A stretch of DNA of 46,419 nucleotides from NCBI GenBank assembly GCA_905221605.1, contig CAJNDS010000014.1, positions 400,001 to 446,419 of the forward strand, read 5' to 3'. Shown in pieces: positions 10,495 to 20,639 of this stretch. Every line of letters starts with the position of its first letter. Positions within the stretch are counted from its first letter, which is position 1. This stretch comes from Symbiodinium natans. Taxonomy: Eukaryota > Sar > Dinophyceae > Suessiales > Symbiodiniaceae. The notes below the pieces were generated by a model. That model made no database searches and was not told the origin of the DNA. It worked only from the letters and a program-made list of their open reading frames with translations. The translations under genes and the position numbers were made by a program.

Positions 10495-10800
10495 GGGCAG
10501 GCGGTTCAGCACAAGGGGTAGGGGCGCCCTCAGCAAATCATTTCGGCCCCCCACTGCCCTCCCCCCACCACCCCCCCCCCCAACCCCCCCCCCACCCCCC
10601 CCCCCACACCCCCCCACCCAGGACACCCACCCCCCCCCCCCCCAACCACCCCTCCCCTCCCTCCCCCGACCCCCCCCCCCCCAAAACGTTCCACAGAACT
10701 CTGCCGAGCAAACTGGAAAGATCTTCGAACCATGCGAGCGGGTTTAGACCTCTCAACTATGCTCCAGCTCGGGTCGGCGGCTTGAGCTGGAGGCTCTTAA
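10410..10800 (+). repeat. Flanking block, copy 1 (ends at an unoccupied TTTAGGG site)
   Basis: Shares GGAGGTGAAAACCTCCCTCT, AGGCGGTTCAGCACA, CAGAACTCTGCCGAGCA and CTTCGAACCATGCGAGCGGG with 10893-11285. Lacks the GTCCGCCGACCCTGGCGGC start of the other copies. Ends GGCTCTTAAATT and passes directly into TTTAGGG. Contains a 32-base G run (10462-10493) and long C-rich tracts. Confidence 0.85.
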
Positions 10801-10892
10801 ATTTAGGGTTTAGGGTTTAGGGTTTAGGGTTTAGGGTTTAGGGTTTAGGGTTTAGGGTTTAGGGTTTAGGGTTTAGGGTTTAGGGTTTAGGG
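10801..10892 (+). repeat. TTTAGGG array between block copies 1 and 2
   Basis: About 13 perfect units; its left edge is the empty site for TPE-2. Confidence 0.95.
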
Positions 10893-11285
10893 TCCGCCGA
10901 CCCTGGCGGCGTGTTGGATGGGAAAAGGAGGTGAAAACCTCCCTCTTTTCCCTCCTTTACCCCCCAAAACGCGGGGGGGTGGGGGGGGGTCGGTGCACAA
11001 TTTTTTCGTGGAGGACCGCGCCACCCGCACAGCGTAAACAGGCGGTTCAGCACAGGGGGGTAGGGGCGCCCTCAGCAAAATCGGCCGTTTTCGGCCCCCC
11101 CCCCCCCCCGGGCCCCACCCCCCCCCCCCCCCCCCCCCCCTCCCCCCCCCGCTGTCTTTTTGGCTTGCCCCCCCGTTTCAGAACTCTGCCGAGCAGGCTG
11201 GGATGATCTTCGAACCATGCGAGCGGGTTTAGACCTCTCAACTATGCTCCAGCGGGGTCGGCGGCTTGAGCCGGAGGCTCTTAAA
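10893..11285 (+). repeat. Flanking block, copy 2 (occupied by TPE-2)
   Basis: Starts GTCCGCCGACCCTGGCGGC (a CCGCC/GGCGG hairpin) right after TTTAGG. Otherwise parallel to copy 1, with an additional GTGGAGGACCGCGCCACCCG segment. Poly-C around 11093-11150. Confidence 0.85.
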
Positions 11286-11813
11286 TTCAGCAGCTCCGGA
11301 TCGAGCAGATTTACGGCTCGGATATAACACCCACCCACCCAGAGAATCCCATAACATTAAGAAACTATAAAGTATCTTCATACAAAAATTGGGGTGGGAA
11401 CGTGCCTTGCCCACGAGTTTTTGTGCCTTGCCCACGAATTTTTGTGCCTTGCCCACGAATTTCGGTGCCTTGCCCACGAATTTTGGTGCCTTGCCCACGA
11501 ATTTTGGTGCCTTGCCACCAATTTACGTGCCCGAAAATTCGTGGGCAAGGCACAAAATTTCGTGGGCAAAGGCACAAAAATTCGTGGGCAAGGCACAAAA
11601 TTCGTGGACAAGGCACAAAAATTCGTGGGCAAGGCACATTTTAGGGCTTTAAGCCTTGCCCAAGGGCCCAAAAATCCGAAATGTGCCCACGAGTTTTTGT
11701 GCCTTGTCCACGAATTTTTGTGCCTTGCCCACGAGTTTTTGTGCCTTGCCCACGAAAATTTGTGCCTTCGTCCACGAAACCCATTAGGGTTTTTATATAT
11801 ATAGAAAGAGAGG
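11286..11813 (+). mobile_element. TPE-2: 528-bp element with an empty-site counterpart
   Basis: Begins TTCAGCAGCTCCGGATCGAG, contains ACCCACCCACCC and ATCCCATAACATTAAGAAAC, and ends ATATAGAAAGAGAGG directly before TTTAGGG. The left flank (10893-11285) is a second copy of a block present at 10410-10800. In the first copy ...GCTCTTAAATT runs straight into TTTAGGG; here the same GCTCTTAAA is followed by the element. That fixes both ends to within 2 bp. The interior is a forward-reverse-forward minisatellite. Confidence 0.77.
11401..11790. repeat. 21-bp minisatellite, forward-reverse-forward (TPE-2)
   Basis: The unit CCTTGCCCACGAATTTTTGT repeats forward to ~11525, in reverse complement (TTCGTGGGCAAGGCAC) to ~11640, then forward again to ~11790 after a short degenerate spacer. 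Confidence 0.85.
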
Positions 11814-12056
11814 TTTAGGGTTTAGGGTTTAGGGTTTAGGGTTTAGGGTTTAGGGTTTAGGGTTTAGGGTTTAGGGTTTAGGGTTTAGGGTTTAGGGTTT
11901 AGGGTTTAGGGTTTAGGGTTTAGGGTTTAGGTTAGGGTTTAGGGTTTAGGGTTTAGGGTTTAGGGTTTAGGGTTTAGGGTTTAGGGTTTAGGGTTTAGGG
12001 TTTAGGGTTTAGGGTTTAGGGTTTACAGCTTTTGGGTTTTGGGTTTAGGGTTTAAG
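11814..12056 (+). repeat. TTTAGGG array at the right border of TPE-2
   Basis: About 33 units. Confidence 0.95.
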
Positions 12057-12678
12057 GCCCTGGCGGAGGCTGATACTGTGGCACACTTCGCGGCCTGGGC
12101 TCCATTTGTTTGTCTGTTCTGCTCGGGCTTTGGGGTTGAGGGCTGGTCGGTATGTGTGTGAGCGTGTATTTGTGTATATAAATAAGGAGTCGGGTTTTGG
12201 GGATTGCTATGAGTCTTAAAGGTGGGTTCAGGGCTTTTGATTAGGGCTGGTCCCACATGAGGAGGTTAGACTGAAGGAGTTGAGGCTCAGGTTTCTATAG
12301 TTCGGGACTCACTCAGCTACCCTAAGCATGAACCCCCAAAAAAACTAAAGCCTAGCCTATGGAGGAGGTTGTCACTATGCTCAAGCTTGAGGACTACTTG
12401 CAGGTTCATGGTACTTATTCACCGATCATAACTGTACTTAGAACTGTACCTGTAACCAGATGACGGCACTTAAGGGACTTATAAGTGGGTTAGAAGTACA
12501 GTTATGATTGGTTTAATAAGTACCATGAACCTCCAAGTAGGGTTTGTCTTATAAGCCTTTTGGCCGATGCTCTAGGAAATCTACGCCTAATCGGGTGGTT
12601 TAACTCGTTTTCTGGCATTCGGGTTCTGTGTCGTGGGGGTTTTCCTGGGTACCCCAAGGCGGCTATGGCTATGACTCT
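12057..12678. other. Unique stretch with the palindromic MITE
   Basis: 12060-12140 is open on both strands; nothing identified. Confidence 0.4.
12394..12540. mobile_element. Palindromic MITE with ~45-bp terminal inverted repeats
   Basis: The left arm CTACTTGCAGGTTCATGGTA ... ATCATAACTGTACTT is matched by the right arm AAGTACAGTTATGAT ... TACCATGAACCTCCAAGTAG with only a few mismatches. 147 bp in total. No convincing target duplication. Confidence 0.85.
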
Positions 12679-14190
12679 AAACCCGAAACCCTAAACCCTA
12701 GACCCTAAACCCTCAACCCTACTGCGTAGGCCGATTTGTAGGATCGATCCTGAACTTTAAACAGCTAGACGAAGTGCACTGGCGTATGGTCTCGGGTTTC
12801 TGTTTGTCCTGGCTCCTACTCTACGGGCGCCGTCTTGCACATTGGGCTCCTTACAACCCAATTCAGTTTTCGGGTATCCCCAAATCAGGGACTGGCCCGA
12901 TTACTCCGCGGAAAGTCGCAGCCAATTGCCGTTTTAAGTGTAAGAACCACGGCTTCAATGATAGGTTCGGGGGTCAGGTTTTTGGATTGAGTTGGGCTTC
13001 ACTCATGGCGGAAGTTGCTGGCTTTGGCACTTCTGGGCTTGGGGCTTGATTCGGGTGCAGTTTTATGATTCTCTATGTCAGGTTGGACACAATTGAAAGC
13101 TTGACGGCGCAATCGTCGAAATCAACCCTCAGGGTTTAGGGCTTCGGGTTTAGGGTTCAAGGTATTCGTCCGTTCGGTACCATCAAAAACAGCGGACTTG
13201 CGAAATGGCGCCGCCGTGAAGGTGCCGATGCTATCCGCTGTGAGGAAGGTGACGGGGATAGACGGGGATGCCCGCAGAATGGGTCGCAATCAAGCATGTA
13301 CCAGAGCAAGCTTGTACCTTACAGAGGGAGAAGGAGCTACTTAGGCTCCTGAATTTAGATTGCCTCCTCAAAAGCGCAGCATGATACCCTCGCGGCTCAT
13401 GTCATCTTGCAGGAACTGCGGCGGCCATGACTCACGCATTGCACGGGACCTAGGCGGGAGCACGATTTGGACCCAAAACGCGCGAGCACAGTCCATGGGA
13501 TCCGACGTCATCCCTAAACCCCTCCCACAACCCAGGGACTCTAACACCCCTTCATTAAGGAATGTTCCTTAACATATAAATTGGGTTCCTTGTATGGTTT
13601 AGGGAATATTCCTTAAATTAAGGAGTCTTGGAGTCTCTGGGAACTCCTAGAAATCCCACAAGTTGCTAGGCCGAAGATAACCCTCCCAAACCCAAACTCC
13701 TTCCACTCTATGACTCTATGAAGCTGTTCTATGCCCCTGAGACCTTCTGGATGAAGCTAAAGATAAGAACTTGAAGTGACCCATTGCAATTACAGGTTTG
13801 TAGCTTGCGCCCGCCGCGACCTGGTAAGACCTCCTCATTGATGCCATATGGCATCTACGTAAACGAATGCCTCCCTTGGGGACCAGATGAACCCCAAAAG
13901 TGGGTTTATAGACCCTCTACTACTATAATCCCGATTCAGATATGTGAACCATAGACTCTTTTTTCAAGGTCCTCCACGCACCGCATCCACCACCCTCATG
14001 CGCACGCGCGCGCCCAACCCGGCACAGACTAAACCTAGTGAAGGAGGCTTGAGCGAAAACCGAGCGCTTCACCCCTAAGTCCTAAATCCTACATACATCC
14101 CAAAACCCCAACACCCAAACATTAAACTCTAAAACCTAAACCCCAAACCCCAAACCCTAAACCCCAAACATATCCCCAAACCCTAAAAAG
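12679..14190. other. Unique stretch with little telomere-like sequence; MITE A copy 2
   Basis: 13150-13340 is open for ~60 codons in two plus frames and ~50 in a minus frame (IPVTFLTADSIGTF), suggesting exonic sequence of undecided strand. 12774-13049 is open on plus for 91 codons without homology. Confidence 0.35.
13531..13641. mobile_element. MITE family A, copy 2
   Basis: CCCAGGGACTCT ... GGAGTCTCTGGG, with TTCATTAAGGAATGTTCCTT and GGGTTCCTTGTATGGTTTAG. Same layout and length as copy 1. No clear target duplication. Confidence 0.75.
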
Positions 14191-14199
14191 CCCTAAAGT

Positions 14200-15130
14200 C
14201 TTGACCCGAAGCTGCATCAAACTATCAATTCTGCCCATGAAACTCAGCTGCTCTTACACCCCCTGCGAAACTGCGTGGTTTTGGCCCTGAACACTACAGC
14301 CAGCTATGTCTCTGTCTACGCGTTTCCAGACACGGTCTGAGGGTTTTGGGCTCAGGGTTGAGCCCTAATCGAAGAGAGTCCTGAAGCCAAAACTCTGCGC
14401 AAGCCCCATCTCTCCTGAGCATGATCCAAAGCCTCAACCTTGGGGAAACATCCTGCAAGCCTTATGAACCCTAAACCCCCAAACCCGAAAAATCTAAAGA
14501 AGGCCGAAACCCCAAGGTTTAGCTCAAAGCCGAAAACCCCGCAAGGCCCCAACGCGGGCGCCGGCTGTGGCGGTGGAGAGCTACTTCGCCCACGCGACTC
14601 CTGGGAATGGTTCAAACACTCCGTAAGGCTTTTCATACCTATCCCAACCGCCTCAAGAAGCCCTAAATCTTTACAATCAAACCTAAACCCTATATATACT
14701 ATAAACCCCCTAGACCCTAAACCCTATATTACAGTATAAACCCTAAACCCTGTACTACAAACACCCTTAAACCCTGAATTGCCTCCCCCCGCCCCCTCAC
14801 CCCCCTAAACCGTCAACGCTCAAGCCCTAAACTCAAACCCGAAACCCTAAACCCTGAACCCTGAACCCTAAACCCTAATCCCTAAACCCCCCGCCCTGTC
14901 CCATCCCCTGACGGCCTGGGACAGCCTGCGTGGTGGCTCTTGGAACCTGGGGGGCACGGTCTCTAGAGTTAAGGGCTTAGGGTTTTAGGGTTCAGGGTTT
15001 AGGGTTTAGGGCTTAGGGTGTAGGGAGGCTGTACAGAGACGTAGAGCCTAAATACTGTGACAAGGAACTCGGAACGGGAAAGTGCGGGCAACTGGCTCTC
15101 GAGTCCTGATTCCCAAACTAACTCCCACAA
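14200..15130. other. Unique patches with exon-like frames
   Basis: 14210-14334 is open only on plus (NCVVLALNTTASYVSVYAFP). 14550-14623 plus ends at CTCC|GTAAGG. 15027-15105 is open on both strands. Small CCCTAAA arrays at 14842-14890 and TTTAGGG at 14970-15025. Confidence 0.35.
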
Positions 15131-15135
15131 AAACG

Positions 15136-15190
15136 GTTTAGGGTCTAGGGTTTAGAGCTTAGGGTTCAGGGTTTAGGGTTTAGGGTGTGC
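15136..15190 (+). repeat. Short TTTAGGG array
   Basis: Degenerate, ~7 units. Confidence 0.8.
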
Positions 15191-15279
15191 GCAGGGGTTT
15201 AGTGCACGCTCGTGTTGATTGAATGGCCCCAAATTCCCAAGATAAGGGCTCCCCATCTAGCCCCCGAGTAATTAAAAGT

Positions 15280-15715
15280 CCCTTCTAGGGACCCCTACGA
15301 AATATGTGTGTTGCAAACCTTTGGCTTGTTAAATCTGATGACAAAGCTATGAGTATTTATTATTGTGTACTAGTATTTATGCTTGTGTATTACTATCTCG
15401 TGCAACGTTTTGCTACGTGATTGTGCTTATTGTTATTTATCGTTGTTGATCAGCTTTTGTTGGTATTCATAAAACTCCATTCTGACATGATATTTACGAT
15501 GTTTGTCCCGTTGCCAATTCTTATGACATACGACTTATTCCTGGGTATTCATGGCTAGTTCCTACTTATGTTATTCGTCAGCTGCCATTTGCTCCTTGCT
15601 CTTTGCGAAGTAGTCGCTATCATTCGTTACTGCTTATTGGCTACTGAGTTCTGGCTGTGTACAACTTCTTATACCTTAATGTTTATTGTTTACAAGTTAG
15701 TCGTTTTATGGGGTC
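15280..15715 (+). other. AT-rich, T-skewed island without a gene
   Basis: About 430 bp rich in TTATT, TTTAT and TTGT, in sharp contrast to the GC-rich surroundings and free of telomere-like heptamers. All frames are interrupted. It could be organelle-derived or a decayed insertion; I cannot identify it. Confidence 0.5.
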
Positions 15716-15899
15716 ACAGGGGTGCTGGGGTCGATCTATAGGCTTTCTGGTGCTTGTAGAGTTTCTAGGTTTACAGACCTAACGGGCTTATAGGGCTTAG
15801 GGTGTAGGGTCCTGCTCGCCCTCCCCTTTCTCTAGCCGTCTTTCAATTTTTGACGGCTCGCCAAGAATTGCGGGCCAACGTTCAAAATGTCTGAACCCT

Positions 15900-16000
15900 A
15901 AACCCTAAACCCTAATCCCTAACAGCTACAAAGACGCAAGACGTGGACTTTTCGGTGTCGGACAGACCTCAAGTTGCAGCACCTTCCTGGATCTCTCTGT
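15900..16000. other. Unique patch, possible plus exon
   Basis: After CCTAACAG the plus strand reads TKTQDVDFSVSDRPQVAAPS. No family match. Confidence 0.3.
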
Positions 16001-16004
16001 GCTC

Positions 16005-16330
16005 TCGGGATGGACGAGACCCTGCTTTTTTGTTGCAAACGTTTCGAACTTTTACCTTTTTCAACTTTTGTTAACGTTCAAGGACAATTCTTCCAACTTA
16101 AAAAGTTGTTGAAAGCAAAAAGGTCCCGGGAGGGATGAGACCCGCCGAGTCAACATTTTCAGCACTTTAAAAAAGTTTGTAAAATGTTTACAAGGGCCTC
16201 GTCCATCCCAGGACCTTTTTGCTCTTAAAAGTTTCAGGAATTACAAAAAAAAAGTAAAGAGGTAAACTACATGTCCCCAACTCTTGCAAAAATTTCAGAA
16301 GCTTCAAAAGTTTCGTCCATCCCCGTCACA
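16005..16330. repeat. Region of dispersed inverted repeats (GGGATGGACGAGACC)
   Basis: GGGATGGACGAGACC at ~16008. AGCAAAAAGGTCCCGGGAGGGATGAGAC (16113-16140) is the inverse of CTCGTCCATCCCAGGACCTTTTTGCT (16198-16223). TTTCGTCCATCCCCGTC follows near 16312. Interior rich in AAAGTTT. No coding. Confidence 0.65.
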
Positions 16331-16615
16331 AAGGTGAGACTTGGGTTGAGGGCTTAGAGGTTTAGGGTTCGGGTAGGGGTTCAGGGTTTGGGGTGTCGGG
16401 CTGTTCTAGTAAGGCGTAAGTCAAGAGTCGAACCTGAGAAGCTCAAACCCTGACACCCATGTAAGCCCTATAAACCTGTAAGCCCTATTTTCTTTAAATA
16501 ACTATAAACCCTGCCTATAACCCCTGCAGACCCACTAAACAGAAATACCTTAACTTAGATAAGAATTGGGACCCCAGGGCCCTATGAGTTTTATGATAAA
16601 AGCTTCCTGCATTTT

Positions 16616-16955
16616 GGGTTTAGGGTTTAGGGTTTAGGGTTTAGGGTTTAGGGTTTAGGGTTTAGGGTTTAGGGTTTAGGGTTTAGGTGTATGAGGGTTT
16701 GGGGTTTAGGCTTTAGGGCCTGGCTGATGCCCACAGTGAGACGATCTCTCCTGTAGTGATAGGGAGTACTGTGTGGGGTTTAGGGTTTAGGGTTTGGGGT
16801 TTGGGGTTTCGGGTTTCGGGTTTAGGGTTTAGGGTTTAGGGTTTAGGGTTTAGGGTTTAGGTTTTGGGGTTTAGGTTTTGGGGTTTGGGGTTTAGGGTTT
16901 GGGGTTTAGGGTTTGGGGTTTAGGGTTTGGGGTGTGGGGTCTGGGGTTTAGGGTT
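16616..16955 (+). repeat. TTTAGGG arrays with TTTGGGG blocks
   Basis: 16616-16690 and 16776-16955, separated by a unique patch. Confidence 0.9.
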
Positions 16956-16996
16956 GAGGCTTCTGGCAGGTGGGGCAAGAACTTCTCAAGGGACTA

Positions 16997-17120
16997 AAGG
17001 AGGGACCCTTTTAAGGAACCCTAGGGGTTCTTTATAGGGGGTCTTTCGGGGCTACTTAGGTCTCTGGGGACGATGTAAGGTATTACATAAATTAAGGGTC
17101 ACTTCTAGGGGTCCCTCCTT
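16997..17120. mobile_element. MITE-like inverted repeat
   Basis: AAGGAGGGACCC ... GGGTCCCTCCTT ends, 124 bp, with AT-rich TATTACATAAATTAAG inside. No second copy recognised. Confidence 0.45.
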
Positions 17121-17127
17121 ATACCCC

Positions 17128-17222
17128 TAAACCTTAAACCCTAAACCCTAACCCTAAACCCTAAACCCTAAACCCCAAACCCCAAACCCCAAAATAACCC
17201 CAAACCCCAAACCCCAAACCCT
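17128..17222 (-). repeat. CCCTAAA/CCCCAAA array
   Basis: About 13 units. Confidence 0.92.
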
Positions 17223-17292
17223 AACAACAACCGAGCCGGGCTGCATCGGCTGAGATGGTGGGGCCGACTGCTGGCGTGGAGCGCGGCTCCTT

Positions 17293-17875
17293 GGGTTTAG
17301 GGTTTAGGGTTTAGGGTTTAGGGTTTGGGGTTTGGGGTTTAGTTTAGGGCTTAGGGTTTAGGGTTTAGGGTTTAGGGTTTAGGGTTTAGGGTTTAGGGTT
17401 TAGGGTTTAGGGTTTAGGGTTTAGGGTTTAGGGTTTAGGTTTAGGGGTTAGGGTTTAGGGTTTAGGGTTTTGGGTTTAGGGTTTAGGGTTTAGGGTTTAG
17501 GGTTTAGGGTTTAGGGTTTAGGGTTTAGGGTTTAGGGTTTAGGGTTTAGGGTTTAGGGTTTAGGGTTTAGGGTTTAGGGTTTAGGGTTTAGGGTTTAGGG
17601 TTTAGGGTTAGGTTTAGGGTTTAGGGTTTAGGGTTTAGGGTTTAGGGTTTAGGGTTTAGGGTTTAGGGTTTAGGGTTTAGGGTTTAGGGTTTAGGGTTTA
17701 GGGTTTAGGGTTTAGGGTTTAGGGTTTAGGGTTTAGACTTTAGGGTAGGGTTTAGGGTTTAGGGTTTGGGGTCTAGGGTTTAGGGTTTAGGGTTTGGGGT
17801 TTGGGGTTTGGGGTTTGGGGTTTAGGGTTTAGGGTTTAAGGTTTGGGGTCTGGGGTTTAGGGTTTAGGGGCTTTC
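17293..17875 (+). repeat. Longest telomere-like array, ~83 TTTAGGG
   Basis: 583 bp with only a handful of single-base interruptions before ~17740; TTTGGGG variants at the right end. Confidence 0.97.
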
Positions 17876-18041
17876 GGGCCTTCGGTAAGGGTCCTAGGGG
17901 TGTATGGGGGCCCTTCTTTCATCCCAAGCCCTAATCTACTCGGGGAAGGACCCCTATGAGTAAAACCTCCAACCCGAAACCCTGAACCAGGAGGCGTTAG
18001 GGTTAAACCCTGAACACCCAAACCCAGGAACTGCAGAGTCT

Positions 18042-18165
18042 AGTTTAGGGTTTAGGGTTTACAATTTAGGGTTTGGGGTTTAGGGTTTAAGGTTTAAGGT
18101 TTAAGGTTTTTAAGGTTTAGGGTTTGGGGTTTGGGGTTTAGGGTTTAAGGTTTAAGGTTTAGGTT
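18042..18165 (+). repeat. TTTAGGG/TTTAAGG degenerate array
   Basis: Includes a TTTAAGG variant block. Confidence 0.85.
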
Positions 18166-18498
18166 GCCCAAGCCTAGAAATTGAAAGAGTCTAACAGGGT
18201 ATCGGCTCTCGAGTTCGCCAAGCGGCCCGCTTACCCGGCGTTGCTGGGGACGCTGCTGCGGTGGCGGCGAAGGTGACTCCTTGGAGGTGGGTGTACCTAA
18301 ACCCTGAGCCAGAAAGCCTGCACCCGAAAAACCAGGAAACCCAAACCCTAACCCAAAGCACTAAACAGCTCCACCATAGCCCGGAGCTTTCAACTTTAGG
18401 GCGTTTGGGTGCTGAAGGGGCCGTGACACGGGCTCTCCATCTTGAGTTCTGAAGATGTCCCTGCTGCAATAAGGCCCTTTTGCATGACGTAAAGAAGT
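18166..18498. other. Unique patch, possible plus exon at 18199-18270
   Basis: TCTAACAG|GGTATC ... GGCGAAG|GTGACT encloses VSALEFAKRPAYPALLGTLL. Canonical sites, but no family match. Confidence 0.35.
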
Positions 18499-18598
18499 AC
18501 TAAACCCTAAGCCCGAAACCCTAAGCCCTACAACCCAAACCCCCAACCCTAAACCCTAAACCCTAAACCCTAAACCCTAAACCCTGAACCTAAAACCC
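18499..18598 (-). repeat. CCCTAAA array
   Basis: About 13 units, with variants. Confidence 0.9.
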
Positions 18599-18678
18599 AC
18601 CAGCACTAACATCGCCGCGCTTCCCTGCGCGGTTGCTGCATGGTTTGCTGCGCGGGGCCTTTAAGAGGCCGGCCGCTC

Positions 18679-18765
18679 GGGGTTTGGGGTTTAGGGTTTA
18701 GGGTTTAGGGTTTAGGGTTTGGGGTTTAGGGTTTAGGGTTTGGGGTTTAGGGTTTGGGGTTTCTA
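18679..18765 (+). repeat. TTTAGGG/TTTGGGG array
   Basis: About 12 units. Confidence 0.92.
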
Positions 18766-18840
18766 GCTTGGGGGTTTGGCCGTTGGGCTTAGGACTTGGG
18801 TTTCGCCGCCAACAAAACTGCAAAACATGTCCGCATGTTA

Positions 18841-18930
18841 GCTTAAACACAAACCTACTCCCAAAAAAAAGGATAATCCCTATATTGCCCTCATAAGGAA
18901 GAATATTGTTTTTGAGGGAGGCTCCTAAGC
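18841..18930. mobile_element. MITE family B, copy 2 (diverged)
   Basis: GCTTAAACACAAACCTACTCCC ... GAGGGAGGCTCCTAAGC, with CCTATATTGCCCTCATAAGGA at the centre, matching copy 1 at the centre and right end. Confidence 0.55.
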
Positions 18931-19200
18931 AAATAGAGGGCCCCAGCATTCAAAGCTTAAAGGGGCAGCTAACGCAATACCGACCAGACCTGGTGATGTA
19001 GGTGCTCGAAGTTACAGCTTTGAGGCTACGGGTGGACCCAGAAAAGCAACACCCCAAACCCCACATCCCGCAACACCTTGCAGCTCCTCAAGGTCCTAAA
19101 CACCCCATGCTCGACACCCACTAGACAACCCCCAAAGGCCCGAACCCCAAGACCCACAACGGCCAGACTCCGGAAAGCCTCCCCCATCTACCCTAAACTC
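18931..19200. other. Unique patch; no gene called
   Basis: Plus reads VLEVTALRLRVDPEKQ after GATGTAG near 18998; only suggestive. Confidence 0.3.
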
Positions 19201-19202
19201 TT

Positions 19203-19478
19203 TAGGGTTTAGGGTTTAGGGTTCAGGGTTCAGGGTTCAGGGTTCAGGGTTCAAGGTTCAGGGTTTAGGGTTTAGGGTTTAGGGTTGAGGGGTTAGGGGT
19301 TAGGGTTTAGGGTTTAGGTTCCAGGGTTTAGGGGCCAGGGTGGGTTTGGAGTTTAGGGTTTAGGGTTTAGGGTTTAGGGTTTAGGGTTTAGGGTTTAGGG
19401 TTTAGGGTTTAGGGTTTAGGGTTTAGGGTTTAGGGTTTAGGGTTTAGGGTTTAGGGTTTAGGGTTTAGGGTTTAGGGT
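19203..19478 (+). repeat. TTTAGGG array with a TTCAGGG block
   Basis: About 37 units. Confidence 0.95.
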
Positions 19479-19651
19479 GTGTTACGTTCTGGGTTGCTCG
19501 CTAGGCTCCGGGGCCTCACCTTATGTTTTTTTATAACCGGCCCCTCTGCCCGGGTCGCTCGCAACATCGCGTGGCGGTAAGCCCACCCCAAGCCACCCGG
19601 CATATCTATTTTAGGGTTTAGTTCCTAAAGTCTTGTTTTTGCTTTTTCCAG

Positions 19652-19729
19652 CGGGGCATGCTGTGTCCCTGCGCACGCTGTTTCTGCACCGTCCCGATCT
19701 GAGCCTCGCAGGGGCAAGGCTGCAAAGAG
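19652..19729 (+). CDS. Candidate exon with a strong acceptor
   Basis: A classic pyrimidine tract (TCTTGTTTTTGCTTTTTCCAG) ends at 19651. The following 78 nt encode GHAVSLRTLFLHRPDLSLAG and ARLQR before AGAG|GTGAAG. Just upstream on the same strand, GTGGCG|GTAAGC near 19580 is a good donor after an open frame (ARVARNIAW). No family recognised. Confidence 0.3.
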
Positions 19730-19740
19730 GTGAAGTTGTG

Positions 19741-20430
19741 GAAAACGCTGCCCCTAGGCTGTGAAAGGTCGGGGGGATAGCCCTTCATCATCAAAGTCGG
19801 GACGGGCTTGTTTGAAGGCGTTTGGCATCCCTCATCTGCCTTCACGGAAGGCGTCTGGCATGTATCTCACAGATTGGTTTGGGTTACCGTAGGGGTACCG
19901 TTGCCCCCGGGCCAGCGTCCCGACGTGCTTCTTTGAGGGCGTTTGGCACCCCTTGTCTGCGACCCTCGTTTGCCAGCACAGAAATCATCGACACAAAACA
20001 GTTTGGGTTACCGAAGGGGTAGCGCTGCCCCTCGACCCGGCCAGCGCCCCGATACGACTCTCCCTGGACCAAGACTAGGCTGTGAGAAGGTCGTGGGGGT
20101 GGCCCATTGGTTTGGGTTACCGTAGGGGTACCGTTGCCCTTCGACTTCTTTGAAGGCGTTTGGCATCCCTTGCCAGCACGGAAACCATCGACACAAAGCA
20201 GTTGGGGTTAGCGCTGCCCCTCGATCGGGCCAGCGTCCCGATACGACTCTCCCTTGATCAAGACTAGGCTGTGAAAAGGTCGTGGGGGTGGCTGATTGGT
20301 TTGGGTTAGCGAAGGGGTAGCGACTCTCCCTTGACCAAGACTAGGCTGTGAAAAGGTCGTGGGGGTGGCTGATTGGTTTGGGTTTCCGAAGGGGTAGACC
20401 GGGCCAGCGTCCCGATACGACTCTCGCCTC
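19741..20430 (+). repeat. Complex tandem repeat with ~100-200-bp scrambled units
   Basis: Recurring blocks: GGTTTGGGTTACCGTAGGGG, CCGGGCCAGCGTCCCGATAC, GACTCTCCCTTGACCAAGAC, TAGGCTGTGAAAAGGTCGTG, TTGAAGGCGTTTGGCATCCC and AAACCATCGACACAAAGCAG. Blocks are dropped or repeated from unit to unit. Frames in this region are repeat shadows. Confidence 0.8.
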
Positions 20431-20490
20431 CCATGCCTCTGGAGGTTACCGCAAGCCTTTGTGAGGGCCTGGTAGGGCTTCCGGGAAACT

Positions 20491-20517
20491 CCCAGAACCA
20501 GCGATTTCAGTACTAAA
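20491..20517 (+). repeat. 27-bp dispersed motif, second copy
   Basis: CCCAGAACC(AG)CGATTTCAGTACTAAA. As in TPE-1 it is followed by minisatellite sequence (20530-21030), but no TPE ends are seen here. Confidence 0.75.
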
Positions 20518-20639
20518 GGTTCGCATTTTCATTGTGGGTCCAGGCCAATCCTGGGTCCCCCTCATTGGGGGCTTGGAGAAGCTTTGTTGTGAACACAAAA
20601 GGATTGGAGAGCCCAAAAAGTTCAAAAATCTGGCCTGGG

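Noticed and set aside
11286-11813. Classical Helitron for TPE-2
   Set aside because: The reverse-complement end CTGA|A and a nearby hairpin partly fit, but the hairpin is too close to the end, TPE-3 does not keep CTRR, and no Rep/helicase is present; kept only as a Helentron/HINE-like hypothesis.
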